Shown here: piece after piece, positions 6,371-10,322 of the stretch
Layout: every line of letters begins with the position of its first letter
Numbering within the stretch: position 1 is the stretch's first letter
DNA from: Streptomyces sp. NRRL B-1347
Lineage (GTDB): Bacteria > Actinomycetota > Actinomycetes > Streptomycetales > Streptomycetaceae
Assembly (NCBI RefSeq): GCF_000720325.1
Contig: NZ_JOJM01000115.1
Span: 1 to 10,322, forward strand
DNA: 10,322 nucleotides
Reading direction: 5' to 3'
Translations under genes and position numbers: made by a program
Notes under the pieces: model-generated
What the model was told of the DNA's origin: nothing
Databases searched by the model: none
The model's input: only the letters and a program-made list of their open reading frames with translations

Positions 6371-7120
6371 GTGTTCACCTATCCTGCCGCGTGTGACGTG
6401 GAGTTGGAACTCCTCGAAATGGTGACGATGGCCCTGGTAGCGTTGGAAGGGGAGCGGCCTTGCAAGCTCGGCCCGCACGACCGCGCTCGGTGCACGCTGG
6501 TGTACCTGCGCAAGCACGACACCTTCGAACAGCTCGCGGCCGGGTTTGGTATCGGCGTGGCCACCGCCTGGCGCTATGTGAACGACACGATCGAGCGGCT
6601 CGCCGCGTTCGCGCCCTCGTTGACCGAGGCGCTCACCAGCCACCACGCGGACAGCTACGTGCTGTTGGACGGTACCGTCGCCGAGACCGGCCGGGTGGCT
6701 GCCGCGGGCCACTTCTCGGGCAAGGTCCGACGCGAGGGTGTGAACCTCCAGGTCATCACCGCGGAAGAAGGCAGGCTGCTGTGGCTCTCGCCCGCCCTGC
6801 CCGGGGGTATCCACGATGTGAAGGCCGCCCGCGAGCACGGCATCATCGAGACCTGCGCACAACTGGACCTCGTGGTCCTCGCAGACAAGGGGTACCAGGG
6901 TGCCTGCGGCGCCGTCATCACGCCGATCAAGCGCCGCCCGGACACCGAACTGCCCGATAAACACAAGAAGTCGAACAGAGTCCACGCGTCACTGCGAGCA
7001 CCTGTCGAACGGACGATCTCCCGGATCAAGCAGTGGAGGATCTTCCGCCACGCCCGCACCAGCCCGAACCGGCTCACGTCAGCCGCCGCAGCGATCCTCA
7101 CCCTCATGACCTACACGTGA
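6371..7120 (+). CDS. IS5-family (ISL2-like) DDE_Tnp_4 transposase, intact
   Basis: 249 residues from GTG 6371, giving MFTYPAACDVELELLEMVTM when the GTG is read as methionine, the usual start for this group. GGAG at 6359-6362 is the ribosome binding site. An upstream in-frame GTG at 6323 falls within the hairpin and lacks a site. The N-terminal HTH_Tnp_4-like region includes FEQLAAGFGIGVATAWRYV (about 52-70). The DDE catalytic acids are D100 (LLDGTVAET), D172 (LADKGYQGA) and E213 (RAPVERTISRIKQWRIF). The protein cuts and joins the element ends; no defect is visible, so it may be active. Translation is probably limited by the 21-pair hairpin over the start. Confidence 0.9.
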   Translation: MFTYPAACDVELELLEMVTMALVALEGERPCKLGPHDRARCTLVYLRKHDTFEQLAAGFGIGVATAWRYVNDTIERLAAFAPSLTEALTSHHADSYVLLDGTVAETGRVAAAGHFSGKVRREGVNLQVITAEEGRLLWLSPALPGGIHDVKAAREHGIIETCAQLDLVVLADKGYQGACGAVITPIKRRPDTELPDKHKKSNRVHASLRAPVERTISRIKQWRIFRHARTSPNRLTSAAAAILTLMTYT

Positions 7121-7133
7121 AAGGCGCTCCGGG
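7111..7133 (-). repeat. Right terminal inverted repeat of the IS
   Basis: Read on the minus strand it begins CCCGGAGCGCCTTTCACG and ends TGTAG, matching the left repeat at 6241-6263 at 17 of 23 positions. It overlaps the last codons and stop of the transposase gene, which is common in compact IS elements. Confidence 0.75.
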
Positions 7134-7150
7134 ATCATGCCCGGCTCCGG

Positions 7151-7210
7151 GCACCCGGCGAACGCGCCTTCGCCCGGCTGAAGTCCTGGCGCATCCTGCG
7201 CAGAGCCCGA
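7151..7210 (+). pseudogene. Scrap of an older DDE transposase C-terminus
   Basis: The frame reads APGERAFARLKSWRILRRAR, which is the region around the third catalytic acid of DDE_Tnp_4-type transposases. Compare VPVERSMARLKSWQIFRRSR at 1006-1065. Only about 20 residues remain. It follows the right repeat of the intact IS by 17 bases, so it is probably the flank of an older element into which the IS inserted or recombined. Which element it came from cannot be told. Confidence 0.65.
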
Positions 7211-7316
7211 TTGAGGGGCCTCGCGTTCTCCGGACAGGCGTCTGGTGATGACTTCACGCTGCGATGCGATGAGCAACTGCCGGTATTCGGCATGGACTTC
7301 GCGAGGAGGGCGTAAC
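7211..7316. other. Unassigned junction between mobile elements
   Basis: About 100 bases between a transposase scrap and the IS21 left end. One plus-strand frame ends in CDEQLPVFGMDFARRA and a TAA at 7313-7315, directly before the IS21 terminus. This could be the tail of a gene disrupted by that element, but it is too short to identify. Confidence 0.3.
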
Positions 7317-7323
7317 TGTGGGC

Positions 7324-7398
7324 GATCACGAATTTCCCCAGCTCAGACGCTCCGTGCGGCACGTAATTCCCCAGTGCCACGATCACGAAATTCCCCAG
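7324..7398 (+). repeat. Three IS21 end repeats (transposase binding sites)
   Basis: GATCACGAATTTCCCCAG at 7324-7341, CACGTAATTCCCCAG at 7360-7374 and GATCACGAAATTCCCCAG at 7381-7398 share CACG, A/T-rich spacer bases and TTCCCCAG. Spacings between starts are roughly 36 and 21 bases. Multiple direct repeats at the termini are a known feature of IS21-family elements and are taken as IstA binding sites. The assignment to binding is by family analogy. Confidence 0.75.
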
Positions 7399-7506
7399 GG
7401 ACATCGTGAACGTGGCGTGTGGTCCTGGCCGTCATGAGACGGACGCTTCCTTCGATCAGTGGTTCGAGGTCGAAGATGGCGCCAGATGGCAAGGAGAACG
7501 TTCAAC

Positions 7507-9094
7507 GTGGTCGACATCACGGAGATTTACGTCCACTGGTACGCGGGCCGCTCGCGGAGCGAGCTGTCCGCGTCGCTCGGGGTGGACCGCAAGACGATCG
7601 GGAAGTACCTGGTCCCGGCGATCGCCGCCGGGATAACCCCCGGCGGGCCGCCCATGGCCGAGAAGGACTGGGCCGAGCTGATCAAGGGCTGGTTCCCGCA
7701 GCTTGCGGACAAGCGGCTGCGGCAGATCACCTGGCCAGAGATCGACAAGCACCGCGGCTACATCAAGGGCCTGCTCGGGACGGTGACCGTCTCGACGATC
7801 CACCAACGCCTGCGCGACGAACACGACGTGAACGTGTCGGTGGCCTCACTGCGCCGCTGGGTCAAGGCCACACTGCCCGAGGAGACCCGACGCTCCGCAG
7901 TGACGGTGCTGCGCGACGAGGTCGAGCCGGGCTCGGAGGCCCAGATCGACTACGGCTTCCTGGGCCAGTGGATCAACCCGCGCTCGGGCAAGCGGCACCG
8001 CATCTGGGCGTTCGTCATGATCCTCGCCGCCTCACGGCACATGTTCGTCCGCCCGGTCATCCACCTCGACCAGCACGCCTGGACCGAGGCCCACGTCGAA
8101 GCCTTCCGCTTCTTCGGCGGCACGCCCGAGCGGCTGGTGCCGGACAACCTGAAGACCGGTGTCGACAAGCCCGACCTCTACGACCCCGAAATCAACAAGT
8201 CGTACGCTGAACTCGCCGCACATTACGGCACGTTGGTGGACCCGGCTCGCGCCCGCCGGCCAAAAGACAAGCCCCGGGTCGAGCGCCCTATGCCCTATAT
8301 ACGCGATTCGTGGTGGCGGGGCCGGGAGTTCGTCTCGATCGAGCACATGCAGGCCGCGGCCATCGAGTGGTGCACCGAGGTGGCCGGGCAACGGCAGTGC
8401 CGGCCGCTGGGGCCGCACCGGCCTCGGTGTTCGAGGCCCTCGAGAAGCCAGCCCTCAAGCCGCTGCCGCCGACCGGATTCGTGCTGGCCCGCTGGTCGAC
8501 GGCGACCGTCGGCCCGGACATCCACGTCAAGGCCGGCCGCACCCTCTACTCGGTGCCCTGGAAACTGATCGGCAAGAAGGTCGACATCCGCTCCACTGCC
8601 ACGATGGTGCAGATCTTCGACGACGGTCAACTCGTCAAGACTCACGCGGCACTTGAGCAGGGCAAGCGGACGGACAAGAACGATTACCCGCCCGAGAAGA
8701 TCGCCTTCCACATGCGCACGCCCGTCTGGTGCCGCAAGCAGGCCGCCCAGGTCGGCCCGGCCTGCAGCGAGCTGATCGCAGGGCTGCTGGAGATCATGCC
8801 CTCTACCGGCTCCGCGCCGCCCAGGGAGTGCTCGGCTTGAAGAAGAAGTACGGGCCCGAGCGGCTCGAGGCCGCCTGCGTGAAGGCCATCGCCGTGGGCG
8901 ATCCGTCCTATCGCACCGTCAAGGGCATCCTGATCGCCGGCACCGAGACCGAACCGCAGACGCAGTCCACCGGCGACGGCGGGGCCGCCGCGTTCCTGCA
9001 CGGACCGACAAGGCTCTTCGCCGCCGACATGACCCCCGTCACCACGGACGACGACCGCGATGACCACGGTCACAACGAAGCAGGAGTGGCCTGA
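7507..9094 (+). pseudogene. istA: IS21-family transposase IstA, two frameshifts
   Basis: The start is GTG 7507 with AAGGAGA at 7491-7497. The first frame gives an HTH region (GRSRSELSASLGVDRKTIGK) and an rve integrase core with D148 (EAQIDYGFLG), D213 (LVPDNLKTGV) and E259 (PRVERPMPYIRDSWWRGREF), all intact. Near 8409-8412 the frame is lost after AGQRQCRPL. It resumes one frame over as GAAPASVFEALEKPALKPLP ... VPWKLIGKKVDIRSTATMVQ up to ELIAGLLEI, then is lost again near 8795-8797. It resumes as ALYRLRAAQGVLGLKKKYGP to the TGA at 9092-9094. Each break fits loss of one A (GGAGG to GGGG; CAATG to CATG). Restored, it would be about 529 residues, the usual IstA length. It is either a decayed gene or the breaks are sequencing errors. 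Confidence 0.88.
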
Positions 9095-9101
9095 GTGGAC
9101 G

Positions 9102-9500
9102 TTAAGTCCGTTTCTGGTAGCGGCCTCGTCCGGGCTGGGTGAGGAAGCCTTGGCGGGTGAGGCGTCCGAGGCGGGCACGGGTGACGTTGACCGATGCCTC
9201 GTCGGTGGGCATGCCGAGGAGTTCGTGCAGCTCACGGGCCCGGAGCTCCTGGTCGGGGTGCTGGTTGAAGGCATTCACGATGACCTGGTAGGCGCTGTTC
9301 GTCTCGGGCGGTTCTGGTTCGTCTCCAGCCGGTGCGAGTTCGGTGATGACCTTCCGGGCAGTGGTCAGGTCCACGAGTCGCGCTTCGGTCTCGGCCAGGG
9401 CGGTAGTCAAGTGCGCGATCTGGTCGCGTAGTTCAGCGGCCCTGACGGTGGTCTTGTCGTGCTCGGCCTGGAGGCCGGTCAGGAGCTCGGTGATGTTCAC
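9102..9500 (-). CDS. IS-borne small coiled-coil plus winged-helix-like protein
   Basis: 132 residues from GTG 9500-9498, giving VNITELLTGLQAEHDKTTVR. Residues about 5-55 look like an amphipathic coiled coil (LRDQIAHLTTALAETEARLV). A Pro-rich hinge follows at 56-67 (PAGDEPEPPE). The C-terminal half has AYQVIVNAFNQHP, RARELHELLGM and SVNVTRARLGRLTRQGFLTQ, a pattern typical of winged-helix DNA-binding domains, ending GRGRYQKRT. The GTG overlaps the transposase stop as GTGA and no clear ribosome binding site precedes it, so translational coupling to the transposase is likely. Similar short proteins occur beside IS5-type transposases in streptomycetes as far as I recall; their function is unknown to me. 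A role as transposition accessory or regulator is inference. Confidence 0.75.
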   Translation of the reverse strand: MNITELLTGLQAEHDKTTVRAAELRDQIAHLTTALAETEARLVDLTTARKVITELAPAGDEPEPPETNSAYQVIVNAFNQHPDQELRARELHELLGMPTDEASVNVTRARLGRLTRQGFLTQPGRGRYQKRT

Positions 9501-10203
9501 GCGGCCAGCTCGAGGGTGTCGCGCCAGGCGGGACTCGGGGCGGTGAGGCGGCGGGTCATGTTCGCGATGGAGGCCCAGTAGACGCGTGAGGCGGAGGTGT
9601 CGGGGCGGTGGTCGTATTCGCGGGCCAGGCGACGGTGCAGCAGCAGCGTGCCGTTGACCTGCTCCACGATCCAACGTTTCGGCTGCGGGACGAACCCTTT
9701 GCCCTGGTCTTCTCGGCTGCGACGGACGACCTCAACGTCGATGTCCAACAGAGCGCCATGGATGAGGACTTCGTCCTTGAAGCCCTGGTCGACCAGGACC
9801 CTCTCCAGCCGGTTCCCGCACCGCGTCGCGGCCTGGTCGAGCAGGGCGGTGCCGGCGACGTTGTCGTGGGCGGAGGCCGGCAACACGACGACGCCGATGA
9901 CCAGCCCCAGGACGTCGACGGCCAGCCCCCGCTTGCGGCCCGATACCTTCTTGTTGGCGTCCAGCCCCGTCGTGGTCTTCGGGACCCCCGCGGCCGCGCG
10001 CACGGACTGGGTATCGATGATCACGAGAGACGGGTCCTCTAATCGCCGGGCCTTCTCCCGCACCTGGCACCGCAGCAGTTCCTGGATCCGCTGGTCCAGC
10101 CCGTCCTCGCGCCACAGCCCGAAGTAGTACAGCACCGCCGACCAGGCCGGGAAGTCGTGCGGAAGAAGGCGCCATTGGCAGCCCGTCCGGTTCTGATAGA
10201 AGA
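9497..10203 (-). pseudogene. IS5-type (DDE_Tnp_1) transposase lacking its N-terminus
   Basis: The readable protein begins near 10198 with YQNRTGCQWRLLPHDFPAWS and continues AVLYYFGLWREDG, LLRCQVREKARR and on to TLELAA with a stop at 9499-9497. The catalytic acids are visible: D at 10015-10013 (LVIIDTQSV), D at 9790-9788 (VLVDQGFKDE) and E at 9664-9662 (RWIVEQVNG). The conserved SGRKRGLAVDVLG block is intact. The first 40-60 residues, which normally hold the DUF4096-like N-terminal region up to AILYQNRTG, are missing. Upstream of the codons for FYQN the sequence switches to the group II intron 3' end. If the intron were complete outside the window, splicing could rejoin the gene. As seen here it lacks a start and is scored as broken. 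Confidence 0.85.
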
Positions 10204-10231
10204 GTGAAGTAGGCCGCCGGCGAGGTACTCA
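10204..10231 (-). ncRNA. Second copy of the group II intron 3' terminus (fragment)
   Basis: Read on the minus strand, this ends CCGGCGGCCTACTTCAC, matching the terminus at 521-537 of the left intron at about 25 of 28 positions, including CCTACTTCAC with the branch-point A (10210). The 18-base core GGCGGCCTACTTCACTCT is identical in both copies. The expected 5' arm of domain VI (GAAG-GGCCG type) and domain V are not found in the remaining 90 bases, so only a fragment is visible, or the interior is deleted. The following bases continue as the transposase frame (FYQNRTG). Confidence 0.55.
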
Positions 10232-10322
10232 TCTTGAACTCGCGGGTTCCGGCTCTGCGAGCTCCTCCGCAGCGATGAGCAGCCCAGTCCCGATCAAGCA
10301 GCCGTCGATTAGGTCGGGGCGG
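10232..10322. other. Unassigned right-edge sequence
   Basis: No domain V, transposase N-terminus or other recognised sequence is present. One minus-strand frame is open from the window edge through EFKMSTSPAAYF into the intron-like terminus, but this looks accidental because it overlaps intron RNA and shifts out of the transposase frame. Its origin cannot be told from the window. Confidence 0.3.

Larger units (their letters stand above)
6241..7133 (+). mobile_element. Near-complete IS5-family (ISL2-like) insertion sequence
   Basis: About 893 bases, bounded by imperfect 23-base terminal inverted repeats (17 of 23 positions identical, the outer eight CCCGGAGC perfect). It carries one transposase gene with all three catalytic acids, preceded by a long hairpin that would control its translation. 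The size and single-gene layout fit the ISL2 group of the IS5 family. No target-site duplication could be recognised in the flanks (left ...GTTGA, right ATCAT...), so one flank may have been rearranged or the exact ends may be off by a few bases. The right flank begins with a scrap of an older transposase, suggesting a nested insertion. A closely related copy survives as a tail at 240-339. Confidence 0.8.
7317..9094 (+). mobile_element. Left part of an IS21-family element (istB and right end missing)
   Basis: The left terminus probably begins at TGTGGGCGATCACG (7317), consistent with the TG...CA ends of IS21 elements. It is followed by three related end repeats (7324-7398), then istA, which is broken. 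The reading frame of istA ends with TGA 9092-9094, directly followed by GTG, where istB would normally start. However, the next bases belong to a different minus-strand element. No IstB ATPase sequence or right end is present in the window. The copy is therefore defective on two counts: a frameshifted transposase and no helper. Confidence 0.8.
9097..10203 (-). mobile_element. 5'-truncated IS5-type element with passenger gene
   Basis: On the minus strand this holds a transposase gene lacking its N-terminus and, downstream and overlapping it, a small second gene. Its left (downstream) end lies next to the istA stop, where GGAC at 9097-9100 and GTCC at 9106-9109 form a short palindrome. The exact terminus cannot be confirmed because the other end is missing. 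The right side breaks off at about 10203, where a 28-base stretch like the group II intron 3' end begins. It seems to have inserted exactly at the istA-istB junction of the IS21 element. Confidence 0.65.

Noticed and set aside
6236..7138. Target-site duplication around the intact IS
   Set aside because: Flanking bases on the two sides do not match at any plausible element boundary.
9732..10232. Minus-strand frame starting MSTSPAAYF
   Set aside because: It begins in intron-like sequence and runs out of frame with the real transposase, giving a Gly/Arg/Pro-rich shadow.
1..10322. CRISPR array, tRNA or rRNA gene
   Set aside because: No regularly spaced repeats beyond the IS21 end motifs and no cloverleaf or rRNA-like sequence was noticed.

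Overview
Organism and setting: the very high GC content, the third-position G/C bias and the mix of gene families (SNF2 helicase with SWIM partner, Uma2 nuclease, IS5/IS21/IS110-type transposases) point to a Streptomyces-like actinomycete. The window looks like an accessory, transposon-scarred locus such as a chromosome arm or large plasmid; this placement is inference. Layout, left: positions 1-1142 are a mosaic of at least five mobile-element scars. These are a transposase tail (240-339), the 3' end of a group II intron with the maturase C-terminus and RNA domains V and VI (342-537), an IS5-type transposase tail (570-683, element end perhaps near 720), the N-terminus of an IS110-type transposase on the minus strand (722-865), and the C-terminal third of another DDE transposase (851-1123). 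Layout, centre: an apparently intact three-gene plus-strand cassette follows. It has a SNF2-family helicase-like ATPase (1435-4308), a SWIM zinc-finger protein overlapping it by 4 bases (4305-5570), and a Uma2-family PD-(D/E)XK nuclease-like protein 39 bases further on (5610-6182). The first two form a known pairing (as in Bacillus subtilis YwqA/YwqB). The nuclease-like third gene suggests, but does not prove, a nucleic-acid-processing or defence role. Layout, right: a near-complete IS5/ISL2-type insertion sequence (6241-7133) has recognisable terminal inverted repeats and a strong hairpin that would bury the transposase ribosome binding site. It sits beside a scrap of an older transposase (7151-7210). 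Next comes the left end of an IS21-family element with three end repeats and an istA broken by two single-base deletions (7317-9094), with no istB. On the minus strand lies an IS5-type transposase lacking its N-terminus (9497-10203), with a small overlapping passenger gene (9102-9500). Its truncation point coincides with a second short copy of the group II intron 3' end (about 10204-10231). The last 90 bases are unassigned. Taken together, the cassette is the only apparently intact non-mobile cargo, and the mobile elements on both sides look like successive insertion and decay. No tRNA, rRNA or CRISPR array was seen.
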